Shown: in pieces, positions 24,716-33,831 of the stretch
Layout: each line of letters begins with the position of its first letter
Numbering within the stretch: position 1 is the first letter of the stretch
Source: an uncultured Microbacterium sp.
Lineage (GTDB): Bacteria; Actinomycetota; Actinomycetes; Actinomycetales; Microbacteriaceae
Length of the DNA stretch: 64,000 bases
NCBI RefSeq assembly: GCF_947489255.1
Contig: NZ_CANLCY010000005.1
Location: forward strand, 124,001-188,000
Direction of reading: 5' to 3'
Program-made: the position numbers and the translations under genes
The notes under the pieces: generated by a model
Database searches by the model: none
What the model was told of the DNA's origin: nothing
What the model saw: the letters and a program-made list of their open reading frames with translations, nothing else

Positions 24716-26274
24716 GCGGTTTCCTTCCGGTGGCCGGAGTCGTCGAGGAGAGCGGCGACGATGCGCGCGCGATCGAGCGCGCCGGCGGGGGTGTCCAAGG
24801 CGATGCGGCCCGAGACGAGGACGACGATGCGGTCGGCGACCTCGAGCACCTCGTCGACGTCGCTCGAGAGCACCACGACGGCGGCACCCGCGGCCGCGCG
24901 CGCACGGACGGCGTCGCCGATGCGGCGCCGAGCCCCGATGTCGACGCCGCGGAACGGTTCGTCGAGCACCGCGAGGCGGGGGTCGGTGCGCAACCATCGC
25001 CCGACGACGACCTTCTGCTGGTTGCCGCCGGAGAGGTCGTCGACGCGGGCGTCGGACGACGGGGCGACGACGCCGTACGCGTCGATCACCTCGTCGGCGG
25101 CGGCGTGCTCGCGCCGGGTCGCCATGACGCCGGCGCGGGAGAGGGCGCGCAGGACGGGGAGCCCCACGGTGCGCGCGATCGACCACCCGGGCTGGATGCC
25201 CTGGCGTTGACGGTCCTCGGGGACGAGCACGACCCCGGCGGCGATCGCAGCGGCGGGAGAGGTGGGGTGATAGGGCTCGCCGTCGAGCGAGAGGCGGGCG
25301 TCGCCCGTCGCGCGCACCCCGGCGACGATCTCGGCGAGCTCGGTCTTGCCCGCCCCGAGCAGACCCAGGATGCCGGTCACCTGGCCGCCCGAGACGCGCA
25401 GGGTAAGAGCCTCTGCGCCGGGCAGCAGCACGGCGTCGTCGATGGCGAGGACCTCGCGCCCGGCCGGGAGCGGGTCGGTGATGTGCTGCTGGAGTTCGGT
25501 GGGCACGCCCAGCATGGCCTCGAGCGCCGCGTGCCAGTCGAACGGCCGCCGGGCATCGAGCTCGAGGCGGCCGTCGCGCAGGACCACGATGCGGTCGGCG
25601 AGACGTTCGATCTCGCCGAAGCGGTGACTGACGAACAGGATCGACAGCCCCTCGTCACGCAGGACGCGCAGCACGGCGAAGAGGCGGTCCGCCTCGGCGG
25701 CGGTGAGCGCCGACGTCGGCTCGTCGAGGATCAGCAGGCGCGGAGTCGAGCGCAGGGCGCGCGCGAGCACGAGCAGCTGCGCGTCGGACGTGCCCAGGCG
25801 GTCGGCGTCCGCGCGCAGCACCTCGTCGCTCCACTCCAGGCCGAGGCGACCCAGGGCCGCGCGCGCGATGCGTTCCGCCTCCGCCCGCCGGACGAGCCGG
25901 TGCCCGCCGGTCGCGAGATCGGTGAGCGCGAGGTTGTCGGCGACGCTGAGCCCGGGCACGATCCCGTCGGCGATGCGCTGGTGCACCGTCTCGATGCCGG
26001 CCCGTCGGGCGCGGGCGGGAGTGGTGAGGCGCCGCACGGAACCTGCCACGGCGATGTCGCCCGTGTAGGCGGCGTTGGCTCCCGAGACGGCGCCGATCAA
26101 CGTCGACTTGCCCGCGCCGTTGGTGCCCAGCAGCGCCGTGATGCTGCCCGGTTCGAGCGAGAGCGACACGTCGCGCAGCACCTGGTTGCTGCCGAAGCGG
26201 ACGCCGACGCCGCTCAGGCGGACGACGGAGGTGTCGTCGGCCGGAGCGGCGTCGGCGTGCAGAGGTGAGGTCAT
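24712..26274 (-). CDS. ABC transporter ATP-binding protein (RbsA type, two domains)
   Basis: A 520-aa protein with two tandem ATPase domains. The first has Walker A GTNGAGKSTL, signature LGTSDAQLLVLARAL (degenerate) and Walker B LLILDEPTSAL. The second has a Walker A-like GLLGAGKTELAEI, signature LSGGNQQKVVVGRWL and Walker B LAVLDEPFRGVD. This is the plan of sugar ABC ATPases of the RbsA/XylG type, which pair with RbsC-type permeases. ATG 26274 overlaps the stop of the binding-protein gene and the stop overlaps the permease start, so the whole operon is translationally coupled. Confidence 0.92.
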   Translation of the reverse strand: MTSPLHADAAPADDTSVVRLSGVGVRFGSNQVLRDVSLSLEPGSITALLGTNGAGKSTLIGAVSGANAAYTGDIAVAGSVRRLTTPARARRAGIETVHQRIADGIVPGLSVADNLALTDLATGGHRLVRRAEAERIARAALGRLGLEWSDEVLRADADRLGTSDAQLLVLARALRSTPRLLILDEPTSALTAAEADRLFAVLRVLRDEGLSILFVSHRFGEIERLADRIVVLRDGRLELDARRPFDWHAALEAMLGVPTELQQHITDPLPAGREVLAIDDAVLLPGAEALTLRVSGGQVTGILGLLGAGKTELAEIVAGVRATGDARLSLDGEPYHPTSPAAAIAAGVVLVPEDRQRQGIQPGWSIARTVGLPVLRALSRAGVMATRREHAAADEVIDAYGVVAPSSDARVDDLSGGNQQKVVVGRWLRTDPRLAVLDEPFRGVDIGARRRIGDAVRARAAAGAAVVVLSSDVDEVLEVADRIVVLVSGRIALDTPAGALDRARIVAALLDDSGHRKETA

Positions 26275-27365
26275 CCCGAGATCGCGGGGAGCCAGTCGGC
26301 CACCACCGTGTCGCTCAGCAGCAGCGAGGGCTCGGCCTCGCGGAGCTGGGCGACATTGGTGATGCCCTTCTCGAGCAGGAAGTCGCGCGTGATCGTGATC
26401 GCGGGGAACTGCACGCTCGTCTCGTCGAGCTGCCCGGCGAGCGAGAGGGCGAGGGCGCGCACGACGCCGGCCCCGACCGCGGAGGGGTCGGTCGCGCTCG
26501 TGGCCACCCAGGGACTGCCGTCGGCGGTCATGACCTCGATGTCGGCGTTGGAGATGTCGATGCCGTAGACCTTGACCTTGTCCTGCAGGTTGTTCTGCTG
26601 CACGGCCTGCACGACGCCCTTGGTGATCTCGTCGTAGGGGGCGAAGATCGCCTGGATCCCGGGGTTCGCCTTGAGGGCTGCATCGATGAGCGGGATGTTG
26701 TCGGTCGCGGTCGACTCGGTGACCTTGCCGGTGAAGAACAGCTGGTCGAGACCGTGCTCGGCGACGACCTCGTCCCACACCTTCTTGCGGCGCTCGAGGG
26801 GCGCGAAGCCGTCGGTGCTGGCCAGGCCCACCTTGGCACCGTCGCCCACGTCGGCGACGAGCTGGTCGAGCACGCCCTGCGCCATCGACGCGTCGGACTG
26901 CGAGGTGACGATGACCCCGGTGGAGTCCTTCAGGGCGAGGTCGTACACGATGACCGGGATGCCGGCATCCACCGCGTCGTGCACGTGCGACTCGATCGTG
27001 TCGGTCTGACCGTGGTCGACGATGATCGCGTCGGGCTTGGCCGCGATCGCCTGCTCGAGGTCGGACGCCTGCTTCGCGTTGTCGTTGCGGGCGTCGTAGA
27101 CGGTGAGGTCGATGTTGATCGCGGCGGCCTGGGCCTTCGCGCCCGCGGTCCACGCGGTGAAGAAGTCGCCGGCGCCGGACTGCTGCACGAGGGCGACCTT
27201 GACGGGTTCGCCGTCGAACGGCGAGGGAAGGTTCTCGACCTTCTGCACGGGGGCCGCCGAGGCCGCCGGAGCGGCGGTGTTCTGCTGCGCGCAGCCGGTG
27301 AGGGCGAGGGCGGCGATGCCGGCGGTCGCGACGAGCGCCGCCCAGCGGTGGGATCGAACGGACAC
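26271..27365 (-). CDS. sugar-binding lipoprotein of the putative methylthioribose importer
   Basis: A 364-aa periplasmic-binding-protein type 1 (RbsB-like) lipoprotein. The signal is VSVRSHRWAALVATAGIAAL followed by the lipobox LTGC. The mature part shows the paired-lobe pattern (KVALVQQSGAGDFFTAWTAG, PDAIIVDHGQTD, IPVIVYDLAL, KVGLASTDGFAPLERR). Start GTG 27365 is preceded by AAGGGGA; a longer ORF to 27491 lacks a ribosome-binding site. It is first in the operon with ATPase, permease and mtnK, and divergent from mtnD. Confidence 0.9.
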   Translation of the reverse strand: MSVRSHRWAALVATAGIAALALTGCAQQNTAAPAASAAPVQKVENLPSPFDGEPVKVALVQQSGAGDFFTAWTAGAKAQAAAINIDLTVYDARNDNAKQASDLEQAIAAKPDAIIVDHGQTDTIESHVHDAVDAGIPVIVYDLALKDSTGVIVTSQSDASMAQGVLDQLVADVGDGAKVGLASTDGFAPLERRKKVWDEVVAEHGLDQLFFTGKVTESTATDNIPLIDAALKANPGIQAIFAPYDEITKGVVQAVQQNNLQDKVKVYGIDISNADIEVMTADGSPWVATSATDPSAVGAGVVRALALSLAGQLDETSVQFPAITITRDFLLEKGITNVAQLREAEPSLLLSDTVVADWLPAISG

Positions 27366-27468
27366 GGGGTCCCCTTCGTCGAGGAGTGGGGTGCGAGGAA
27401 CCGCCCGGATGCTGTGCCGGTCGGCCGTCGAGAAGTCAAGCAGCACCCGAGACGGTCCGGTTATTCGA

Positions 27469-27493
27469 GGTTGCACTTTGTTACACCGCAACC
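27469..27493. promoter_or_regulatory. inverted repeat in the divergent mtn promoter region
   Basis: GGTTGC-N13-GCAACC lies in an AT-richer stretch midway between the importer operon (minus strand) and mtnD (plus strand). It is a candidate operator for coordinated control of both. No S-box type riboswitch pattern was recognised. Confidence 0.4.
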
Positions 27494-27580
27494 CCTGATC
27501 CTGCCCGGCAAGTGGGCACTCGGGCCGGATCGACGACAGAATCGGATCATTCCGCTCATATCGCGCCGAGAGGAGGAGCC

Positions 27581-28162
27581 GTGACGCTCCTGACCGTCTG
27601 GAAAGAGACCGACCCGAGCACGCCCGTGCTCGAGACCACCGACGAAGCGGAGATCCGCGAGGCGCTGGCCGAGCTGGGTGCCCGCTTCTCGCGCTGGGAG
27701 ATCCGCGACGTGCCCTCCGGGGCGTCGCAGGACGAGGTGCTCGCGCTGTACGCCGACGAGATCGACGAGGTCAAGCAGCGCGAGGGGTACACGCTCGTCG
27801 ACGTCGTCGCCCTCGACCCCGCGCAGGAGAACTACGACGAGGTCAAGACCCCCTCGCGCCAGAAGTTCCTCTCGGAGCACCAGCACGACGACGACGAGGA
27901 CCGCTACTTCGCCAAGGGCGCCGGGGTCTTCTACCTGCACGCGAACGACAAGGTGCACGCGGTGTACTGCGAGGCGGGAGACCTCATCTCGGTCCCGGCC
28001 AACACGACGCACTGGTTCGACATGGGCACCGCTCCCCACTACGTCAGCGTGCGCTTCTTCCACGATGACGACGGCTGGGTCGGCCACTTCACCGGCAGCC
28101 CGATCGCCGAGTCGTTCGCGACGTTCGACCAGCTCGCCGAGCGTCGCGCGCAGCTGGCCTGA
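27581..28162 (+). CDS. mtnD: acireductone dioxygenase
   Basis: A 193-aa cupin that oxidises acireductone to the 2-keto acid of methionine plus formate (Fe form). The metal ligands are visible in EHQHDDDEDRYF (His, His, Glu spaced as H-x-H-x3-E) and in PANTTHWFDMG (last His). GTG start has AGGAGGAG 3 nt upstream. It is divergent from the importer operon and, with mtnA, mtnB, mtnC and mtnK in the same 9 kb, completes the pathway apart from the final transamination. Confidence 0.94.
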   Translation: MTLLTVWKETDPSTPVLETTDEAEIREALAELGARFSRWEIRDVPSGASQDEVLALYADEIDEVKQREGYTLVDVVALDPAQENYDEVKTPSRQKFLSEHQHDDDEDRYFAKGAGVFYLHANDKVHAVYCEAGDLISVPANTTHWFDMGTAPHYVSVRFFHDDDGWVGHFTGSPIAESFATFDQLAERRAQLA

Positions 28163-28190
28163 CGCCCAGCCCCGGGCCCAGCCGAATCTC

Positions 28191-28251
28191 GCAGAAACGC
28201 GCGTGCCTCGCAGGACTCTCGATGGGTTCCGCGAGGAACGTGCGTTTCTGC
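28191..28251. repeat. 61-bp palindromic element, family A-like
   Basis: Left arm 28191-28211 (GCAGAAACGC...) pairs with right arm 28231-28251 at 19 of 21 positions. The AGAAACGC/GCGTTTCT core recalls family A, but the outer GATAAACGC part is missing. It lies between convergent mtnD and the GH51 gene. Confidence 0.65.
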
Positions 28252-28330
28252 GCTCTGCCGCCGGCCTGTGACCCCGGCAGGCGGTCGGAGCATCAGAGCG
28301 GCGCGCAGCCGGCCTGGCACCGCGTCAGCT

Positions 28331-28398
28331 GATTCGGGGCGCGATTCTCTGTTCGGGGCGTGATTCTTCTACCCCGAAGGCGGAATCGCGCCCCGAAC
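28331..28398. repeat. palindromic element, family B copy 1
   Basis: The half-site TTCGGGGCG(C/T)GATTC occurs twice in direct orientation (from 28332 and from 28352). It occurs once inverted at 28383-28398, giving a 16-bp near-perfect stem. The element abuts the stop of the GH51 gene. The same architecture recurs at 47854-47922. Confidence 0.7.
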
Positions 28399-28400
28399 CG

Positions 28401-29924
28401 TCACCCCGACCGCGTCACGCGCGCGAGCGAGACCGCCGCCCACGCGATGGGCGGCAGCGTGACGTACAGGATGCCGTCGACGACACGGGTCTCGAGTGCC
28501 CCCGGCTGCACGCGATCGGGGTTTTCGAGCGTGTTGCGGGCGTAGGGGTCGTCGTCGTGGAGCAGGTGCGCCTCGGCGACCTCGACGTCCCCGAGACCCG
28601 CGACGTCGATCCGCAGCTCGATCGCTTCCGCACGGCCGCGGTGCACGAGGAAGATCGCCGTCGCCCCGGTCTCGGGATCGTGGGTGGCGACGGCGTCCAC
28701 CGCCGGGACCGCGCCGAACTTCTCCGTCTCGATCACCGGCGACTCGACCTGCAGACGCACGGCGTCGCCCTGCGCGAGGCGCGAGGTGATCGCGAAGGGG
28801 AAGAACGTCGTCTGGCGCCACGACGGTCCACCGGGCTCGGTCATGATCGGCGCGATGACGTTGACGAGCTGGGCGAGCGAGGCGGATGCCACGCGGTCGG
28901 CGTGCTTGAGGAGCGAGATCATGAGGCTGCCGAAGACCACGGCATCCAGAGCCGAGTAGACGTCCTCGAGCAGGCGCGGGGCGACGGGCCAGTCGTCGAT
29001 CGCCGCCGGCTTCACGGAGTCGACGCGGTCCATGTACCAGACGTTCCACTCGTCGAACGAGATGTCGATCCTCTTGTCGCTGCCGCGCACCGCACCGACG
29101 TGGTCGGCGGTCGCGATGACGGCCTCGATGAAGCGGTCGGTGTCGACGGAGGAGGCGAGGAACGAGTCGATGTCGCCGTCGTGCTCCTGGTAGTACGCGT
29201 GACACGAGATCATGTCGACGTCGTCGTAGGTGTGCTCCAGAACGACGCGCTCCCACTCGCCGAACGTCGGCATCTGCGCTCCCGACGACCCGCACACGAC
29301 GAGCTCGATCGACGGGTCGAGCTGACGCATCCCCTTCGCGGTCTGCGAGGCGATCTTGCCGTAGTCGTCGGCCGAGCGGTGGCCGAGCTGCCAGGGCCCG
29401 TCCATCTCGTTGCCGAGGCACCACACCTGCACGCCGAACGGGTCCGTGCGGCCGTTGTCGATGCGCTGCTGCGACAGGGTCGTGCCCCCGGGCACGTTGC
29501 TGTACTCGAGCAGGTCGAGGGCCTCGAGCACGCCCCGGGTGCCGAGGTTGACGGCGAGCATGAGGTCGCTGCCGGCCTTGTCGAGCCAGTCGGCGAACTC
29601 GTGGAGGCCGATCTCGTTCGTCTCGGTCGAGTGCCACGCGAGGTCGAGGCGGCGCGGGCGCTGCGCGCGTGGGCCGACGCTGTCCTCCCACCGGAAGCCC
29701 GAGACGAAATTGCCGCCGGGGTATCTGATCATCGAGACGCCCAGCTCGCGCACGAGGTCGAGCACGTCACGGCGGAAGCCCTGCTCATCCGCCTCCGGGT
29801 GGCCGGGTTCGTAGATGCCGTCGTAGACGTGACGGCCAAGGTGTTCGACGAACCCGCCGAACAGACGGCGACGGACGGCCCCGATCGGGAATCGGGGGTC
29901 GAGAGTGAGTCGGGCAGCGGTCAT
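28401..29924 (-). CDS. alpha-L-arabinofuranosidase (GH51)
   Basis: A 507-aa intracellular GH51 enzyme that releases terminal arabinofuranose from arabinan or arabinoxylan oligosaccharides. Characteristic segments are RLFGGFVEHLGRHVYDGIYE near residue 18, MIRYPGGNFVSGF, VWCLGNEMDGPWQLGH with the acid/base Glu, and DISFDEWNVWY with the nucleophile Glu. No signal peptide. I chose ATG 29924, with GAGGAG 6 nt upstream, over a longer ORF to 30020. A LacI-type site lies about 50 bp upstream, but no regulator is adjacent. It could work with the GH43 and beta-helix proteins of this window. Confidence 0.93.
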   Translation of the reverse strand: MTAARLTLDPRFPIGAVRRRLFGGFVEHLGRHVYDGIYEPGHPEADEQGFRRDVLDLVRELGVSMIRYPGGNFVSGFRWEDSVGPRAQRPRRLDLAWHSTETNEIGLHEFADWLDKAGSDLMLAVNLGTRGVLEALDLLEYSNVPGGTTLSQQRIDNGRTDPFGVQVWCLGNEMDGPWQLGHRSADDYGKIASQTAKGMRQLDPSIELVVCGSSGAQMPTFGEWERVVLEHTYDDVDMISCHAYYQEHDGDIDSFLASSVDTDRFIEAVIATADHVGAVRGSDKRIDISFDEWNVWYMDRVDSVKPAAIDDWPVAPRLLEDVYSALDAVVFGSLMISLLKHADRVASASLAQLVNVIAPIMTEPGGPSWRQTTFFPFAITSRLAQGDAVRLQVESPVIETEKFGAVPAVDAVATHDPETGATAIFLVHRGRAEAIELRIDVAGLGDVEVAEAHLLHDDDPYARNTLENPDRVQPGALETRVVDGILYVTLPPIAWAAVSLARVTRSG

Positions 29925-29976
29925 CGGTGCTCCTCGCGTTCGGCCTCCGACGTTACCGCCCGGAGGCGTTGCCGCT

Positions 29977-29990
29977 AAACGTTTTCGAAA
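29977..29990. promoter_or_regulatory. candidate LacI-type operator upstream of GH51
   Basis: AAACGTTTTCGAAA combines two overlapping 8-bp palindromes (AAACGTTT and TTTCGAAA) in an otherwise GC-rich region, 53 bp upstream of the arabinofuranosidase start. The central ACGT/TCGA character fits LacI-family sites. The regulator is not in the window. Confidence 0.5.
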
Positions 29991-30120
29991 CCCGGTGGCC
30001 CGCGCTCCGCGGCGCTCCACCGAGATCGCACGGTCCGCGCGAGCGCATGCGTCCCCACCGCACCACAGCCGGTGCCGTCGTCACGATCAGGCGACCTCGC
30101 CCGGCGAGGGACCGCGGGCC

Positions 30121-33100
30121 TCAGATCACCTCGGCGCTCCAGCCGTCGACCCGACCGAAGCGGAACGCGCCGATCGACACCGCCTGCTCGCGCAGGAACG
30201 GCAGCAGCTCGAGCCGCCCCGCGGTGGTGACCTCGTCGGTGTAGAGGGTCAGCGACACGTCGGCGCCGACCGTCTGGGCGACCGCCGTGCGCACCGCTGC
30301 GACCGTGGCCGCAGGGCCGACCAGGCGCACGCGCCCCGGCCGGGGAGCGACGACCGGGGCGTCGGCGCCGAGGGTCTCGGCATCCGGGATGCCACCCGCC
30401 AGGCGCTGCAGCCACTCCTCGTCGCTCTCGACCGAGACCGCGATCTCGCTCTCGCCGAGCAGGTGGCGCACCGCGGCGGGAAGGCCCACCGGGGTGCTGA
30501 GCGAGAAGGTCGATCCCGAGCGCACCGCGGCGACGAGCACCCGCAGCACCGCCTGCCAGGGGGCGTCGGCCGTCGCGCGCACGGCCACGTCGGCCGGGCG
30601 GTAGCGGCGGAGGTTCCGCTCGACGCCGAGGCGCGAGACGTCGCGCACGCGGCCGTACTCCCGGTCCCACGCCACGGCGTCCGACAGCGCTCCGCGGCGG
30701 AGCCAGTCGAACGCCTCGTACGACAGGGTCGGCTGCGCGGCCTCGATGAGCGCCGTGATGCGGCTGTCGAGCCCCCTGAGGTGCAGCGTCGACGACGACG
30801 CCCCACCCGTCGAAGGACGCCACGAACCGAGCGTCACGAGCCGGTTGGGTCCGCCCGACATCGCTCCGTCGCCGACCGTCGCCTCGCCCCACCCGCCGAT
30901 CGGCTCGCGCTGCACCACGGCCCCCGTCGAGGGTCGGTTCACCCGCAGCACCGCGGCCTCGACGGTGTCGAGCCACAGGTCGAGGTCGGCCGTGTCGCGC
31001 GTGTGCAACCCGGCGACGAAGCCCGAGCCGATCGCGTTCTGCAGCTCGATCGCCCGCGTCACGGTGGGGGCGTGCAGGATGCCGAGCACCGGCGCCGCCA
31101 CCGCGGCCCGGGTCAGGTGCGACCCGGCGGTGACGCCCGTGCGCACGCCGGGCGACCAGAAGCGACCGGCCGTCTCGGGGCCGAGGTCGAGCTCGCGCGG
31201 CTCGATGAGCCACCGCTCGCCGTCGCCGAGCACGGTCAGGGCGCGCCGGACCTCGCCCGTCGGCTCCTCGACCAGCGGCCCGACGTCGGACAGCGGGTCG
31301 TCGGCCGGGCCCACGCGCAGCGAGGTCACGGCATCCTTCAGCTGCTCGGTGAACCGCGCGGAGCGCGCGACCGCACCGACGAGGATGACGAGCGACACCG
31401 CGGTGGCCGCCTGGCCGGCGCGCGCGAACGCCCCGGCCACGATGTCGGCCACGGCCTCGTCGAGGTCGGCGGACGGGGCCACGATCACGGCGTTGCGTCC
31501 GGCGGTCAGCGCCTGCAGGCGCAGCGCGGGGCGCCACCCGGCGAAACGCTCGGCGGTGGTCCGGGCCCCCGCGAGCAGGACGCGGTCGACGCCCGGGTGG
31601 GCGATGAGCGCCCGGCCGGAGGCGTCTTCGTTCAGGTCGACGTACGCGAGCACATCGCGCGGCACGCCCGCCGCCCACAGCGCTTCGGCGACGACCGCTC
31701 CGGCACGGCGTGCCCGCGGCGAGGGCGTGAGCAGAACGCCCGATCCCGCGACGAGAGCGGCGAGCGTCTCGGCCGCGCACAGTCCCACCGACGCGTTCCA
31801 TCGGGGCGCGACGACCGTGAGGCGATCGGGGACGAACACGGCCCCCGGTACCCGGTCGAGCTCCTTGGCGGTGGCGGCGTAGTACGCGGCGGCGTCGACC
31901 GCCTGGCTCACCTCCGCGTCGGCCTCGGACAGCAGCGCGCCCCCCTCGGATGCGAGCACCTCGATCAGGTCGGCGCGACGGTCCGCGAGAGTCCGCGACG
32001 CCGCAAGCAGCACGCCCGCGCGATCGGCGGCGGCCAACGCGCCCCACGCCTCGGCTCCCGTGCGCACGCGCGCCACGACCTCGTCGAGGCCGGCCTCGTC
32101 GTCGATGCGCCCCGCGGCGGCCGTCGCGTCGCCCACGATCGAGCCGCCCACGCGGTCGAGCACGGCGAGGCCCCAGGCGCGGTCGGCGGCGACGGTCGGA
32201 TCGGTGTCGGCGGTGTTCCGGAAGCCCGCGGCTCCCCCGGCGAGCTCCGCACTCTCGCGCGCCGAGAACACCGCGGTGTCGACGAACGCCTGCCCGCCGA
32301 AGAGCATCTGCTGCACGTCGGGACCCAGGGCGGAGGTGTCCTCGGATGCCGCGGCCTCGCGCGCGATGCCCAGCACGGCCTGGGTGAGCCCCGGGTCGTC
32401 GGCGTCGGCGTCGGCGGGGTCGCGCAGGATCGCGGGCTCCTGCGCGAGGTCGCGCTGCGGCGTGCGCATCGCGGGCGGGGGCGCGTCGGCGGCGGAGAGC
32501 GCCCGCCGCGCGCGAGCGGCGACGGCGGCGGTCTCGAGCGCCGCGGTGTCGGGATCGCCCGCGCGGTCCGGGGCGGCGTCGGAGGGCGTGTCGCCCGCGA
32601 GCACCGGCGCCGCCGGGGGGAGGGCGGGCGCCGTGGCGACGGTCGCGGCGAACAGCGCGGCCGGGGCCGCGGCGACCGCGTCGAGGTCGTCGGGATGCAC
32701 GACAGCCACCGTGCGCACCGGAGCGATGTCGGGGACCCACGCGGTGCCACGCGGCAGGACGAGTGCGACGTCGTCGCCGAGCGCGAGGGCGAGGGCCGCG
32801 CGCTCCGGGTCGGCCGTGGCGACCTCGACGCGCACACCGTCGAGGGCGCGCGGGCTCAGCGCCTCGCGCAGTGCGCGAACGAGCGCGGCATCGACGTCGT
32901 CGCGCGTCGTGACGGCGGGCGCGGGCCAGCCGTGGCGGGCGGAGGTCACGGCATCCGTGGTCGGGATCGGCGCGTCGTCCAGGCGCAGGGTGAGACGCTC
33001 GCCGCCGTCCTGCACGCGCTGCCGCGCCCACGCCGCGAGCTCGCGGACGGCGTCGACGGTCTCGGCGACGCCCACGGGAAGGGCGATGCCCGCGCGCGCA

Positions 33101-33831
33101 CCGGCCAGACGCGGTTCCTCGAGCACGCGCGTGAGCACCGCGACGCTCGCGTCGAGCTCGGCGCGGTCGCGCACGACGAGGGTGAGATGCGTCCCGGCCG
33201 CGAGCGCGTCGAGGAACAGCGGCAGAACCCGCTCGGCCGCATGCTCGACCTCGGCGTCGAAGGCCCAGGCCGAGCGACCCGCCACCGCGTCGGCGAGTGG
33301 GAACGAGACACGGTCGACGTCGTCGCGCGCGACGAGGGCCCGGATGCCGTCGAGCCGGCGCCGCGCGGACGTGTCGCCGAGCACGGCGGGTCCGACCAGG
33401 CGCAGGTCGAGGCTCTCGCCGTCCGCCGCGAGTGACGCGAGACCGGCGGCGAGGCGCTCGGGACGCGCGTCGACGACGAGCGCGGCCGTCAGCTCGCGCA
33501 GGGTGCGCTTGGCGAGGGGGACGGCGGGCGTCGGCATCACGGGCGCGACCGCGCCGCCCAGCTGGAGGGCACCGCGCACGAACCACGGGAGCGACGAGGG
33601 CGCGACCTCGGCCAGGCGGTGCAGGGCCGCGGCCGAGGCCGTGAGGCTCTCGGGCCGGAGCACGCCGTCGACGGCGGCGGCGGTGAAATCCGCGGCTGCG
33701 GCGTCGGCGGCGACATCGCCGCGGGCCGGTGAGGCGCGGCGCGTCGAGAAGGCGGTGATGCGCGTCGCGGCACGCTCGGCGACGTCGGAGGAGAGCGCAG
33801 GACCGGTGGCGCGAGGGTCGTTGGTGCTCAT
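30121..33831 (-). CDS. PutA-like protein with degenerate active sites (probable pseudoenzyme)
   Basis: A 1236-aa protein with the overall plan of actinobacterial bifunctional proline dehydrogenase / P5C dehydrogenase. Residues about 30-420 align with the proline dehydrogenase half and about 480-1230 with the aldehyde dehydrogenase half plus C-terminal tail. The hallmark residues are missing. The catalytic Cys motif GQxCSA reads GQAATA (Ala809, codon 31405-31407). The SGKNA motif reads AGRNA, and the expected ECFGPVLG reads AAVAAPVLG. The VKGAN loop of the proline dehydrogenase half reads LRLDDAP. The frame is fully open, so the protein is probably made but inactive, perhaps structural or regulatory. 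Start ATG 33831 is tentative: no clear ribosome-binding site. Confidence 0.8.
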   Translation of the reverse strand: MSTNDPRATGPALSSDVAERAATRITAFSTRRASPARGDVAADAAAADFTAAAVDGVLRPESLTASAAALHRLAEVAPSSLPWFVRGALQLGGAVAPVMPTPAVPLAKRTLRELTAALVVDARPERLAAGLASLAADGESLDLRLVGPAVLGDTSARRRLDGIRALVARDDVDRVSFPLADAVAGRSAWAFDAEVEHAAERVLPLFLDALAAGTHLTLVVRDRAELDASVAVLTRVLEEPRLAGARAGIALPVGVAETVDAVRELAAWARQRVQDGGERLTLRLDDAPIPTTDAVTSARHGWPAPAVTTRDDVDAALVRALREALSPRALDGVRVEVATADPERAALALALGDDVALVLPRGTAWVPDIAPVRTVAVVHPDDLDAVAAAPAALFAATVATAPALPPAAPVLAGDTPSDAAPDRAGDPDTAALETAAVAARARRALSAADAPPPAMRTPQRDLAQEPAILRDPADADADDPGLTQAVLGIAREAAASEDTSALGPDVQQMLFGGQAFVDTAVFSARESAELAGGAAGFRNTADTDPTVAADRAWGLAVLDRVGGSIVGDATAAAGRIDDEAGLDEVVARVRTGAEAWGALAAADRAGVLLAASRTLADRRADLIEVLASEGGALLSEADAEVSQAVDAAAYYAATAKELDRVPGAVFVPDRLTVVAPRWNASVGLCAAETLAALVAGSGVLLTPSPRARRAGAVVAEALWAAGVPRDVLAYVDLNEDASGRALIAHPGVDRVLLAGARTTAERFAGWRPALRLQALTAGRNAVIVAPSADLDEAVADIVAGAFARAGQAATAVSLVILVGAVARSARFTEQLKDAVTSLRVGPADDPLSDVGPLVEEPTGEVRRALTVLGDGERWLIEPRELDLGPETAGRFWSPGVRTGVTAGSHLTRAAVAAPVLGILHAPTVTRAIELQNAIGSGFVAGLHTRDTADLDLWLDTVEAAVLRVNRPSTGAVVQREPIGGWGEATVGDGAMSGGPNRLVTLGSWRPSTGGASSSTLHLRGLDSRITALIEAAQPTLSYEAFDWLRRGALSDAVAWDREYGRVRDVSRLGVERNLRRYRPADVAVRATADAPWQAVLRVLVAAVRSGSTFSLSTPVGLPAAVRHLLGESEIAVSVESDEEWLQRLAGGIPDAETLGADAPVVAPRPGRVRLVGPAATVAAVRTAVAQTVGADVSLTLYTDEVTTAGRLELLPFLREQAVSIGAFRFGRVDGWSAEVI

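Noticed and set aside
27366..27580. SAM-sensing riboswitch upstream of the mtn genes
   Set aside because: I looked for S-box and other SAM/SAH riboswitch patterns and found only a short inverted repeat; there is no conserved multi-stem layout or terminator switch.
29905..33435. 1176-aa open frame on the plus strand
   Set aside because: It is antisense to the PutA-like gene, is Arg/His/Gly-rich and shows no domain. The PutA-like frame keeps fold-level similarity, so this one is a shadow.
30121..33831. functional bifunctional proline utilisation enzyme
   Set aside because: The overall match to PutA is clear, but the catalytic Cys and other hallmark residues are replaced, so calling it an active enzyme is not supported.
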